A stretch of 64,000 nt of DNA. It comes from Planctomycetota bacterium (GTDB lineage Bacteria; Planctomycetota; Planctomycetia; Planctomycetales; Planctomycetaceae). Of this stretch, positions 30,228 to 40,029 are shown one piece after another (within the stretch, counting starts at the first letter, position 1; each line of letters begins with the position of its first letter). The stretch covers positions 124,001 to 188,000 of the forward strand of contig JAURQH010000050.1 of assembly GCA_030836185.1 (NCBI GenBank). The letters run 5' to 3'. The translations under genes and the position numbers were made by a program. The notes beneath the pieces were generated by a model. That model saw only the letters and a list, made by a program, of their open reading frames with translations, ran no database searches and was not told where the DNA came from.

Positions 30228-30863
30228 TTATTCGCTCATTTCTGACCGGTTTTCTTCGGTTTCGACGAGCTTTTCTGTCTCCTCAAATTTTCGTACTCCC
30301 ACTTGGGTCGCGGGATTTCCTTTCATAATGACTCCGGGGGCAATCTGGTCCGACACCACGCTACCGGCGGAAATGATCGCCTCACAGCCCACCATAGTTC
30401 CCGGTAATAGAATCGCTCCGGCACAAATCCAACCTCCAGATGCCACACTGATCGGTTTGGTGATGAGATCAAAAGACTTTTCTCGGTAGTTGTGACTTCC
30501 CGTGCATAGGTAGACCCGCTGAGAGAGACAAACCTGATCACCAAGAGTGACTTGTGCCAGATTGTCGATCCAGACCTCCTGTCCAATCCAGACATGGTTA
30601 CCAATCGTCAATCGCCAGGGAAATTTGATACGAACATTCGGTTTGATCACAACGTGTGATCCGATGTTCGCCCCGAAAAAACGTAGCAAAAGAACTTTCA
30701 AACCGGAAAATGGACACCAGCCGCTTTCAAAAACAAGCAATCTACAAATCACCCACAGACAACGGACTAAGCGTCCTCGTCCAGGGGAATAATCACCCTG
30801 CGAATACGTCGATAAATTGACGTTCGTTTCAGGCAACTGCTGGATGTCCAACGAATTTGTCAT
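30228..30863 (-). CDS. WcaF-type left-handed beta-helix acetyltransferase
   Basis: 211 residues. A short N-terminal region with NVNLSTYSQGDYSPGRGRLVR leads into hexapeptide repeats (IGSHVVIKPNVRIKFPWRLT, IGNHVWIGQEVWIDNLAQVT, LGDQVCLSQRVYLCTGSHNY) and the CoA-proximal end GAIILLPGTMV-like segment and VMKGNPATQVG. The arrangement and the GSHNY histidine match colanic acid WcaF. It O-acetylates a sugar of the polymer with acetyl-CoA. It is the last gene of the leftward locus, 5 bases after the preceding GT4 stop. Confidence 0.88.
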   Translation of the reverse strand: MTNSLDIQQLPETNVNLSTYSQGDYSPGRGRLVRCLWVICRLLVFESGWCPFSGLKVLLLRFFGANIGSHVVIKPNVRIKFPWRLTIGNHVWIGQEVWIDNLAQVTLGDQVCLSQRVYLCTGSHNYREKSFDLITKPISVASGGWICAGAILLPGTMVGCEAIISAGSVVSDQIAPGVIMKGNPATQVGVRKFEETEKLVETEENRSEMSE

Positions 30864-30868
30864 CTCTT

Positions 30869-32005
30869 TTACGACTCTAAAATCGACTCATAGGCTTGTT
30901 TGGTACGCTCCGCACATCGCCTCCAGGTAAATTCCCGTTCGACCAACTGTTGACCGTTCACTCCCGTGGTGTGACATTTTTCGGGAGACAGCAAGAGTGT
31001 TCTCAATTGTTCGGCGATATGATCCGGTTCGAGACGACACTCCAAGCCGGCGTTTGCCTCAACGATATTGGAACAAATATTAACACGATTGCTGAGAACA
31101 ACCGGAACACCTAGCCGAAGCGCATCGACCACGACCAAGGCAAAATTCTCCTGGTACGAGGAGAGTGAAAAAACATCTCCCGCTGCCATCGCCTGCCACT
31201 TCAGTCGTCCTACAAGATTTCCTGTCATCGTGACGCAATCACTGATTTCTTCTTTGAGAATCAACTCTTTGAGAAATTGTTCGTAGGATGGCTCGCCTGA
31301 TCCAACGAGTAAGAGTTGCACATCGGGGACGGATTTCTTGAGAACTCGTATGGCAGGCATGAGTAGATCGAGTCCTTTCTTCTCATGCAGCCGACTCAGA
31401 AAGACGATGGTGGGTTTATTTTTCAAATCAGGGTGTGTTTCGTAGAACTCCTGCCGTAGTGTTTCACGATTATCGGGCGGGGAATCGGCTCCCAATGGGG
31501 TGATATAAGCGGGTGGAAGAGATGATACTGATTTTCTGGCAAGACGTGCTTCTTCCTCATGCGTGCACAGGAGTCCGGCAGACGATCTCAGAATCGGAAA
31601 TTCAACCAATGTCCCATACATTTTTTTCTTGAGCCGCTTTCTCTGCATTGAGTTGGGGTCCAGCATGCCGTGAGGCATCACAACATAAGGAGTATCAGTG
31701 GCCCGACAGACTGTCCGCACTGATCGGCTTGAGTCTGTCCACAAGGTGTGAAGATTAACGAGATCATAGGCGTCGATCTGCTGCTTCAAAGCACTCAACA
31801 GAGCGGGGCTTTTTGCGTAAGGAGACTGCTTTGTGATCGTCTGAATGTCGATGCGATCTTTTGACTTCCAGGTTTCTTTCCAACGGTGGTCATTCTGACT
31901 GGCGCAGAGATTTGTTGTCAGAATATTGGATTCGACTCCTAGAGCATTCAGTTCATGGCACACACGATCAACGACAACGGGTGGTCCGCCACCTTTCGGA
32001 TGCAT
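30869..32005 (-). CDS. GT4 glycosyltransferase, probably frameshifted at its 5' end
   Basis: The intact frame from the ATG at 32005 gives 378 residues starting MHPKGGGPPVVVDRVCHELN. GT4 features are clear (PTIVFLSRLHEKKGLDLLMPA, LLLVGSGEPSY, SLSSYQENFALVVVDALRLG). The usual first beta strand of the fold is missing from this frame. In the neighbouring frame just upstream, a TTG at 32031 reads KILHVIP, and one extra base near 32008 would join it to YMHPKGGGPPVVV, the family's normal start. The TTG lies 10 bases from the upstream stop with an AAGG sequence before it. A one-base loss is therefore likely; if so the protein made from 32005 lacks about 10 residues of its N-terminal Rossmann strand. 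Confidence 0.8.
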   Translation of the reverse strand: MHPKGGGPPVVVDRVCHELNALGVESNILTTNLCASQNDHRWKETWKSKDRIDIQTITKQSPYAKSPALLSALKQQIDAYDLVNLHTLWTDSSRSVRTVCRATDTPYVVMPHGMLDPNSMQRKRLKKKMYGTLVEFPILRSSAGLLCTHEEEARLARKSVSSLPPAYITPLGADSPPDNRETLRQEFYETHPDLKNKPTIVFLSRLHEKKGLDLLMPAIRVLKKSVPDVQLLLVGSGEPSYEQFLKELILKEEISDCVTMTGNLVGRLKWQAMAAGDVFSLSSYQENFALVVVDALRLGVPVVLSNRVNICSNIVEANAGLECRLEPDHIAEQLRTLLLSPEKCHTTGVNGQQLVEREFTWRRCAERTKQAYESILES

Positions 32006-32040
32006 ATAGGGATGACGTGAAGAATTTTCAAAAGGAAACC

Positions 32041-33189
32041 TTAGGAAGCAGAAGGAGCTGTCTTGATGGTCGGCTGCGTAAGATTCGATGCGAGTTCTTT
32101 CCAGAGTTCAGCTCCCCGTTCGGGAGTCCAGCGTTCGGCCTCTTGTCGTGATGCCAGCGACATCCGTTTTCTCTTCTCGGGATTATTCATCAATTTCTGA
32201 AGTTTTTCGGCAAGAGCTTTCCAATCTTCAACGGGAAATTGATAACCATTCACTCCGTCTTGAATCAAGTCATAGCCAGCCCCGACTTGATCACTGCAAA
32301 CCAGGGGCAAGCCGCTTGCCAAAGCTTGATTGACGACAACTCCCCAACCATCGTGACGAGAAGGAAGTACGAAAATATCGGCAGTAGCAAACAGATCTGG
32401 CAATGCGTCGACGGGCTGAAATCCTGTGAACTCGACCGCGTCTTGTTCGGCCTCACTCAAGAGTGATTTCAAAGCAGGTTCATCGGGGCCAGTTCCGACG
32501 AGACGAAGTTTGATATTTTGGTTTTGTGCGTAGAGTGACTGGAACGCCTGAAATAAAGTGTCGAGTCTTTTGCGATGAATGAGTTGTCCGCAATAGAGGA
32601 TTGTGACTGGAGAGTTGACAGTCGATTCTTCCGAAACTTGTCGTCTCTCCGCCGCAGCCATGAATTGATCAAGCTGACAGAGATAGGGAATATTCTCCAC
32701 CGGAAGATCTCTTATTAGCAATTTCCGATATTTCTCAACGGCAAGTTGTCCAATCCCGACAATGGCATCGGCTGATTGCAAAACGGGACGCATTGCCTGA
32801 TCTCGTAACCACTGTCCCAACAAACCCCGCCTTTTCAGTCCCGGTCTCTCCCCCCAAAACACCCAGCGTTTGCGATTCTTGATTAGCCAACGAAAAGCGA
32901 CCTGGTCGGTGAGGCTCGAATATCCTTGGACAATATAGAGGTCTGCTTCAGCCTGTTCGAGGTCTGTGATGATTCCCGAGTTGTAGCTCCATCGGCGACG
33001 TGGAGGAGATGCCGAATCTGGACCGATCAGCTTTGCATAGTGTGGTAACTCACGATCTCCCCAAAGCGTATCCTGAACCACCATCGCTTCATATAGAACC
33101 TTGATCTCCATTTCAGATGTCGTATTCAAGGCTGTAAAAATATCTTCCATGTAAGGAGATGGCATGATGCAGAGAAAGCAAAGCTTCAT
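32041..33189 (-). CDS. GT4 glycosyltransferase
   Basis: 382 residues from the ATG at 33189 (MKLCFLCIMPSPYMEDIFTA); a GTG three codons upstream is possible. The C-terminal GT-B half has VTILYCGQLIHRKRLDTLF, IKLRLVGTGPDEP, ATADIFVLPSRHDGWGVVVNQALASG and VCSDQVGAGYDLIQDGVNGYQ, the nucleotide-sugar site with its conserved glutamine in place of the more usual EAMAxG. It starts one base after the stop of the Wzy-like gene. The sugar transferred is unknown. Confidence 0.88.
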   Translation of the reverse strand: MKLCFLCIMPSPYMEDIFTALNTTSEMEIKVLYEAMVVQDTLWGDRELPHYAKLIGPDSASPPRRRWSYNSGIITDLEQAEADLYIVQGYSSLTDQVAFRWLIKNRKRWVFWGERPGLKRRGLLGQWLRDQAMRPVLQSADAIVGIGQLAVEKYRKLLIRDLPVENIPYLCQLDQFMAAAERRQVSEESTVNSPVTILYCGQLIHRKRLDTLFQAFQSLYAQNQNIKLRLVGTGPDEPALKSLLSEAEQDAVEFTGFQPVDALPDLFATADIFVLPSRHDGWGVVVNQALASGLPLVCSDQVGAGYDLIQDGVNGYQFPVEDWKALAEKLQKLMNNPEKRKRMSLASRQEAERWTPERGAELWKELASNLTQPTIKTAPSAS

Positions 33190-33190
33190 C

Positions 33191-34582
33191 TCAGGCACTC
33201 CGCTTCGTCACGCGAGGTTGCGGAGGAGGATTTTGCGGTGGTGTCGTCTGATTCGAGAGTATTACGGTTTGTTTTTTTGGGGCTCCCAACCCAAAGAAGA
33301 CCATGAGCAGGTAAATGGCAATCAAACCGTACAAAGCACTCATAGAAAATGAACGACCTGATAAAAACAGAATGACTAATCCCTCAGCATGAACCATGAA
33401 CACGACAAATGAATGCCGGTGCGCAAGTCGCATGTGGTCCCACGATTTAACAATGAATCCACCCATCGCACTTAGAAATACGACACCTATCAAACCGAAG
33501 TTCCAATACATCTCGCCAATAAGTCCTGGTGAACGCGTCAAGTAAGCCTCGCCAGTCTCTTTATTGACTTCCCCACGAGCAATGGCCAACATCAATCCCG
33601 CATCGCTCACTGGTTTATTCTTCCATACGAATCGGGGAATCGGGTTCACGACTTGTGTCGCGTATGTTCGCCCAAGCTCATAATCCAAGGTGCCCCCAAT
33701 CTGTTCGCTGATGTAGAGAAGCTCTCGAAACATTTCAAAACCGACGTACTTGGCCTCTGTGGCGGCTTCGAAACGAAACTCTCCCGAATTTCTTGTGACC
33801 ACCACGGCAGCCGACCAATAGTATCCCGCGATCACCATGAAAGGGACTCCGATTAAAACCGCCATTTTCTTGAGATCATCTCTCAGCAAGAAATAAACTC
33901 CACCGGCGACTGGTAGTGCAATGCCGAAAAAGCTGGCACGCGATCCACTATTCAGGGCTTTCAGCAACATCCACATGATGAACTTACCCGAGGCCGCTTT
34001 TTGTCCAAAGCTGGAATCTTTGCGGAGCACAATAATGATGGCGATGGGAAGGACCGCGTTGAAAAACAAGCGGAGTTCCAAAAAGGCATCACGAAATCCA
34101 CCGTATCGCCCACGACTCAAGCGGGATGACCACCGTTTCTGGAATTCAAACACACCATCCAAAAACAAAGTCAGGTCAAATTTCCCAATGATCAAAATAG
34201 GAAGCGAGCCAATAATGAACCCTGTTGCGAAAATTCGCCATTGCCAATTCAAATTATCGATGACGGTCAAACGATGGCCGAAGCCGTCAAACATTTTGAG
34301 GTTGCGAGACTCATAAGCAATCAGAAAACTGATTGCTGAGAGCATCACACAGAGCAGTCCATAGTCGTATTTATTCTGGGTTAAGCCCACCACTTCCCCA
34401 TCGGTGGCATTCGTGATGGTCACTGCTTCGAGCAAATACCAAACCATAATGCTGCCCAGAACCACATTGCGCCCAGTCACCACACGACGCAAATGTTTCT
34501 GGATATGCGCTAGAATCATGATCGCAACGACACCCAAAGCGATCTCCCCCAAAACTGTTGAAATTTCAGCGAATCCTGTCAC
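33191..34582 (-). CDS. Wzy-like polysaccharide polymerase, polytopic membrane protein
   Basis: 463 residues from a GTG at 34582. That start is chosen because it overlaps the previous stop as GTGA and has AGGAGG seven bases upstream; the frame is open to 34765 but the extra part lies inside the previous gene. About 10-11 membrane helices, with a large central loop bearing GTLDYELGRTYATQVVNPIPRFVWKNKP, and a following GLIGEMYWNFGLIGVVFLSAMGGF, the type of loop seen in O-antigen/exopolysaccharide polymerases. It would join repeat units on the outer face of the inner membrane. No Wzx flippase is seen in the window. Confidence 0.8.
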   Translation of the reverse strand: MTGFAEISTVLGEIALGVVAIMILAHIQKHLRRVVTGRNVVLGSIMVWYLLEAVTITNATDGEVVGLTQNKYDYGLLCVMLSAISFLIAYESRNLKMFDGFGHRLTVIDNLNWQWRIFATGFIIGSLPILIIGKFDLTLFLDGVFEFQKRWSSRLSRGRYGGFRDAFLELRLFFNAVLPIAIIIVLRKDSSFGQKAASGKFIMWMLLKALNSGSRASFFGIALPVAGGVYFLLRDDLKKMAVLIGVPFMVIAGYYWSAAVVVTRNSGEFRFEAATEAKYVGFEMFRELLYISEQIGGTLDYELGRTYATQVVNPIPRFVWKNKPVSDAGLMLAIARGEVNKETGEAYLTRSPGLIGEMYWNFGLIGVVFLSAMGGFIVKSWDHMRLAHRHSFVVFMVHAEGLVILFLSGRSFSMSALYGLIAIYLLMVFFGLGAPKKQTVILSNQTTPPQNPPPQPRVTKRSA

Positions 34583-35898
34583 GAGAGTTCCTCCTGTGAT
34601 GAGACGGGAGTCTTTCGCGTCAGTTGTTCTGTATTGATCTCTAGCCGAGGGGGAACTGTCATCAGATCCGCAATTTCTCTGACAATGGCTTCCAGGCGTT
34701 CTTCGTGTCGTTCCCAGGAGTATTCCCGGGCACGAGCCATCGCGGATTTTGACATCGAGCGACAAAGTTCCCGGTTCTCTGCCATCGTCTTTAAACGATG
34801 AGAAAGACCATCGACATCATCGGGTTCAAGAACGTAACCATCGACTCCATCCCGGATGATTTCGGGGGCAGCACTGTGAGTGCTCGAAATGACTGGCAAA
34901 CCGGTGGCCATCGCTTCTGGAATAACCAATCCGAATCCTTCCAGAACTGAAGGCAGGACCATAACATGCTGATCGTGCATCACAGCGACCAAGTCAGTCT
35001 GGTCGACTCGACCCAAATAGTTGTAATAGCCTTCGTAAGCGTGTAAAGCCTCTAGGTCGGCGGCAGCCGGACCAGCAATGGTCAACTGCACTAATTCGGT
35101 CCCCAGTCGCTTGACCGCATCGAGAAGATACTTGATGCCTTTGCGTTGTCCGACACCACCGACAAATAGAATCTTTAATTTTGGTTCGGAAAACTTCCGT
35201 TCAATTGGTACAAATCGATCAAGTTGAGCCCCCAATGGCAATAGCCGAATTTTCTCATCAGGCACACCGACATCCAAGAGCGATTCTCTCGTATAAGGGC
35301 TCGCAACCACACAAAGATCAGCCGCATGCGGTTCTGCTTCCAACCGTTCGCGATACCATTGTGGGAAATAGTAATTACTGATTGTATCGGCCCACTCTGG
35401 ATGTCGTTCTGCCTCTTGTTGGAGTACACGAATCGCCATCGGTGAATGAACGGTTGCCAGTTCAAGAACAGCGAATTTACCAGCAGCCCGTGCCGCTTTC
35501 AAACTTTCAAGACAAGCCCCCTGAAACCCCCAGAACACATCACCATGACTGGCCCAGTGACGGGCAACCCACCGGTCAAATTTTGCATCACGGTGGAACA
35601 CATGATTTTCCACTGTGTCGCGTGACGCACCCACTCGGCGAGAAAGAAGTTCCGGGAGTTCGAAAGACCAGCCTCGAATCACTTTATCGGGATTCAGGTC
35701 CTGGTGGTAACGACGTTTCAGACCGCGATCAATTCGTGAAATATATCGTACCAGACAGTCAGGCCAGCGAGTCGGCTTGTAATAGCCACTGGTCAAAAAA
35801 CGATCCAGACACCCCAAGTTCTGTAGCGCACGTGCATGCCAATAAGCGTGTTGCTTACCGGAGTGGCTAACCAGAATTTGAGGTAAGGGATGAATCAT
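34579..35898 (-). CDS. GT4 glycosyltransferase
   Basis: 439 residues. N-terminal half ILVSHSGKQHAYWHARALQNLG and TIYN-type acceptor region (AVLELATVHSPMAIRVLQQE), C-terminal half LKILFVGGVGQRKGIKYLLD, VMVLPSVLEGFGLVIPEAMATG, and SAAPEIIRDGVDGYVLEPDD, which is the full GT-B donor site with the EAMATG glutamate. Its stop overlaps the GTG of the polymerase gene, so the two are coupled. Transcribed after the GT2 gene with a gap of 77 bases. Confidence 0.9.
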   Translation of the reverse strand: MIHPLPQILVSHSGKQHAYWHARALQNLGCLDRFLTSGYYKPTRWPDCLVRYISRIDRGLKRRYHQDLNPDKVIRGWSFELPELLSRRVGASRDTVENHVFHRDAKFDRWVARHWASHGDVFWGFQGACLESLKAARAAGKFAVLELATVHSPMAIRVLQQEAERHPEWADTISNYYFPQWYRERLEAEPHAADLCVVASPYTRESLLDVGVPDEKIRLLPLGAQLDRFVPIERKFSEPKLKILFVGGVGQRKGIKYLLDAVKRLGTELVQLTIAGPAAADLEALHAYEGYYNYLGRVDQTDLVAVMHDQHVMVLPSVLEGFGLVIPEAMATGLPVISSTHSAAPEIIRDGVDGYVLEPDDVDGLSHRLKTMAENRELCRSMSKSAMARAREYSWERHEERLEAIVREIADLMTVPPRLEINTEQLTRKTPVSSQEELS

Positions 35899-35975
35899 CT
35901 GTTTCCGTAACGTCCTATTTTAGCGTTTCACGTGTATTTCGTTGAAAAATCACAAGTTGAATAATCACATTCAGT

Positions 35976-36935
35976 TCACTGTGTTCTTAACCCCATCGAT
36001 AACCGGCGTTTCCATGACGCCACTCGCTCCGAGACTCCAAAGCCAAGGCAACGGTAAGTCCAACGATAGATCCAAGGGAATGAAGCAGCCGCTGGCGGAG
36101 AGAATCCGGGTGACTTTTGACGGACTTGGTCGGCAAGTTCGTAAGCATATTCACGATCATGATTGATGGCGATTCGGGCGCATTCCAATCGCGTCTGGGC
36201 AATCGTGCGACGATATGTCGATGACATTTTGTCGTTGTTCTCCAGCCATTCCTCAAAGGTCGCAACCAAACTCATGCGGGTCTTCAAAGAATTCAAGGGA
36301 TCACGATGGCAGACGGTCTCAGTGCTCCAAATACGATAAAAGGCCCCTCCGGTTGCGTATTCAAATTTTTTACCGGCAGTCAACAGCCTCAGCATTGATT
36401 CATTTTCCTGGCAGACAAGCTGGTCGTCTTTCCAGCCAACAACTGCTCGCAAGACAGACGATTTCCAGAGCAGTCCACCCGTTTGTGGCAATCCCCAGCG
36501 AAGATAGAGGTTCCACGGGTCTTCATTGGCAGGAATCTCATCCAGAAATATTTCGACTTCACCACAGGGCAAAGTTCTTTCAATCGTCACCGGACCAAAT
36601 AAGACATCCGCATCACTCCCCTGCTCTAATGTTTTGACATGCCCTTCCACCTTGGTTGGTTCCAGATAGTCATCCGCATCGAGGTACTGAATCCAATCTC
36701 CCGTCGCCAATTTCAAAAGTCGGTTACGTGTGACGTTACCGCCTCGATTCGGCCCGGTTTCCACACGAATCGAATTTCCAAATGAACGAAGAATTTCAAG
36801 CGTACCATCGGTAGAACCATCATCGACACAGATCACTTCACAACGACCATATGTCTGATTCAAGGCTGACTCCACCGCCTGACGGACCCATCGTTCTGCG
36901 TTGTAACAGGGAATCAAAATGCTCACGTCGATCAT
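35976..36935 (-). CDS. GT2 family glycosyltransferase
   Basis: 319 residues. The GT-A fold starts at once: VSILIPCYNAERWVRQAVES, VICVDDGSTDGTLEIL (Asp pair of the donor site) and IQYLDADDYLEPTKVEGHV (DxD-like LDADD). The start ATG overlaps the stop of the broken glycosyltransferase upstream as ATGA (36932-36935), so its translation would normally depend on ribosomes ending there. If that upstream frame is cut short by its internal TAA codons, expression of this gene may be reduced. Confidence 0.9.
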   Translation of the reverse strand: MIDVSILIPCYNAERWVRQAVESALNQTYGRCEVICVDDGSTDGTLEILRSFGNSIRVETGPNRGGNVTRNRLLKLATGDWIQYLDADDYLEPTKVEGHVKTLEQGSDADVLFGPVTIERTLPCGEVEIFLDEIPANEDPWNLYLRWGLPQTGGLLWKSSVLRAVVGWKDDQLVCQENESMLRLLTAGKKFEYATGGAFYRIWSTETVCHRDPLNSLKTRMSLVATFEEWLENNDKMSSTYRRTIAQTRLECARIAINHDREYAYELADQVRQKSPGFSPPAAASFPWIYRWTYRCLGFGVSERVASWKRRLSMGLRTQ

Positions 36936-37864
36936 CGGGAGACCTCAACCAATTCAGGATGAGGTGCCGTCTGGATATTTTTGAGAAAACCTTTCTGAAC
37001 AAGATGTCGCATGCCTTCCGCGTACATCCGATTTCGAATCGCTCCGACATAATGCTTCAGAGGTTTCCCGGAAAGACCTTCTTCTAAGATGACATCATAG
37101 GGTTCAGAGAATGGCTGGCAGCCGTAGCTGGAACTACACAAGCAAAACAGGGTCTGTTCGATGAGCCAAAAATGCCCTTAGAGCAAGTTCGAAGAGAGAC
37201 ATCGTTCGATCTCGGTGAGTTGCAATGAATCCATCTGCAAGACACAAACCCCGGAATTGAATCGGGACGCAACATCCAAACCCAATCCTTCGGCAAGTTC
37301 GTCGCGTGGAGAAGTATAGGCATCGGCAACATCACGATTAAAGCGATTCGTCGTTTCTTCGTCGTTCAATGCGTCAATCAGTTCGACGGGTTGTGAGAAT
37401 GTCAAAACATCGGAATCGATCAGCAACACTCGTGACGATTGAGCATAATGAATCAGATTAAACAGTTTGATCGAAAGATTATTCTCTGAACGTAGCTTAT
37501 GACAGGCAGGATAGTCGGCTAAGGAGTCGAGAACCTCGACATCAGACTGCTCCCGTTTGATCAAGCGAACGCCGACAAAATGCGTACGGAGAATCTCACA
37601 TATTTCAGAAGTCAACGAACCATCATCATGAATACATAGAGCGGGGCGTGTATCACTAAAGTGGTAAAACGATTTTAAAGCCCACAAAAGATTCAGCCAG
37701 TCTTCCTGTGATGTCAGAGCGTGAATCTCTTATTCCGAATTTTGGGGCAGCAACAGCGAAGGAGTTTGCAAAATCCGAGAGCGCACAATTTCCCGATACC
37801 AAGAGGCCATCAAGCCCCCCTCGAAGAGTCTTCTCAACCGGTACAGGAGAACTCCCGGACGCAC
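36932..37864 (-). pseudogene. Glycosyltransferase-like gene interrupted by two in-frame TAA codons
   Basis: One reading frame of 311 codons runs from a GTG at 37864 (AAAGG nine bases upstream) to the TGA at 36932, but with TAA at 37730-37732 (codon 45) and at 37178-37180 (codon 229). Across both stops the protein reads on: QNSE*EIHALTSQEDW and SSNLL*GHFWLIEQ, then TLFCLCSSSYGCQPFSEPYD and PLKHYVGAIRNRMYAEGM. The middle part has WALKSFYHFSDTRPALCIHD and VLLIDSDVLTF, a DxD-like site of a GT8/GT-A-type transferase. No frameshift is needed, so the two stops are point changes such as CAA, AAA or GAA to TAA. Probably a recent pseudogene. The 169-residue middle fragment could still be made from an internal TTG at 37687. 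Confidence 0.82.
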
Positions 37865-37916
37865 GTCTGTTTACCTTTCGTCTTCAGTGAACACTGATGA
37901 TGAATTTCCTCAAGAC

Positions 37917-38951
37917 TTACCCAACCGGGTCTTTCCCGATCATTAAATTATGCTTTTCCCGTTCCGCTTCCTCCAGATCGGATTCCACCATTAACTCGAC
38001 CAATTCCTTGAAACTGGTCCGCGGTTTCCAACCAAGTTCCTGTTCTGCCTTCGAGTAATCACCCTGCAGGAGATCAACTTCAGCAGGACGATAGTAACGG
38101 GGATCGATTTCGACAAAATCATTCCAGTCGAGGTCGAGCATTTCAAAAGTGTGATTGAGAAATTCGCGAATGCTGTGAGTTTCATTCGTGGCCACCACAT
38201 AATCAGCGGACGTCTCGGCTTGCATCATCAACCACATCGCTTCCACGTAATCTTTGGCGTATCCCCAATCCCGTTTGGAATCGATGTTGCCCAAGTACAA
38301 TTTGTCTTGTAGCCCTAATTTAATACGGGCGGCCGCTCGCGTAATTTTGCGAGTCACAAATGTCTCACCGCGACGAGGCGATTCGTGATTAAACAGAATG
38401 CCATTGCTCACGAACAAATCATACGCTTCACGATAATTGATACATTGATGGTAGGCGTACACTTTCGCACATGCGTAAGGACTTCGTGGACGAAACGGAG
38501 TCAACTCCGTTTGTGGAGTCTCGACGACTTTCCCGTACATTTCGCTCGATGAAGCCTGATAAACTCGGACCGGCTGCTCGCGACTCAACATGCGAACCGA
38601 TTCGAGAATCCGTAAAAGTCCATTTCCGGTGACATCCAAAGTGTAGAGCGGATTATCGAACGACACTCGAACGTGACTCTGAGCACCCAAGTTGTAAATT
38701 TCATCGGGTTTCACTGTCATGATGATGTTCGAGAGTGATTGACTATCCGAGAGATCGCCATGATGCAGAAACAACCGAGCGTCCGAATCGTGCGGATCCT
38801 GATAGAGATGATCGATACGTGACGTATTAAACGTACTCGACCGGCGGACAATCCCATGAACTTCGTATCCTTTTTCAAGGAGAAGTTCTGCCAGGTACGA
38901 ACCGTCCTGACCCGTAACTCCTGTGATTAATGCTTTTCTCAATTCAGACAT
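37917..38951 (-). CDS. gmd: GDP-mannose 4,6-dehydratase
   Basis: 344 residues. It turns GDP-D-mannose into GDP-4-keto-6-deoxy-D-mannose, the first step to GDP-L-fucose. NADP-binding [14 protein letters not shown] (11-24), the ASSSEMYG catalytic Ser/Glu region (about 133-140) and the Y159-x-x-x-K163 pair ([13 protein letters not shown]) are all present, along with [27 protein letters not shown] before the ATG is a fair Shine-Dalgarno. It follows fcl with a gap of 16 bases. Confidence 0.95.
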   Translation of the reverse strand: MSELRKALITGVTGQDGSYLAELLLEKGYEVHGIVRRSSTFNTSRIDHLYQDPHDSDARLFLHHGDLSDSQSLSNIIMTVKPDEIYNLGAQSHVRVSFDNPLYTLDVTGNGLLRILESVRMLSREQPVRVYQASSSEMYGKVVETPQTELTPFRPRSPYACAKVYAYHQCINYREAYDLFVSNGILFNHESPRRGETFVTRKITRAAARIKLGLQDKLYLGNIDSKRDWGYAKDYVEAMWLMMQAETSADYVVATNETHSIREFLNHTFEMLDLDWNDFVEIDPRYYRPAEVDLLQGDYSKAEQELGWKPRTSFKELVELMVESDLEEAEREKHNLMIGKDPVG

Positions 38952-38967
38952 CTCATATCCTAACGTG

Positions 38968-39993
<1,026 letters not shown>

Positions 39994-40029
39994 TCAAAGT
40001 CTATCAAATGGATACACCATTGTGACACT

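Noticed and set aside
34583-34765. Longer N-terminus for the polymerase gene
   Set aside because: It would overlap the upstream GT4 gene by nearly 190 bases and is hydrophilic; the GTG at 34582 has AGGAGG seven bases upstream and a 4-base overlap with the previous stop.
36932-37864. Reassignment of TAA as a sense codon
   Set aside because: Other genes in the window end properly at TAA, for example at 32041-32043 and 27456-27458, so the two internal TAA codons are best read as mutations.
37708-37890. 60-codon plus-strand open frame
   Set aside because: Lies antisense to the N-terminal part of the broken glycosyltransferase, whose own reading frame is supported by a Shine-Dalgarno and continuity.
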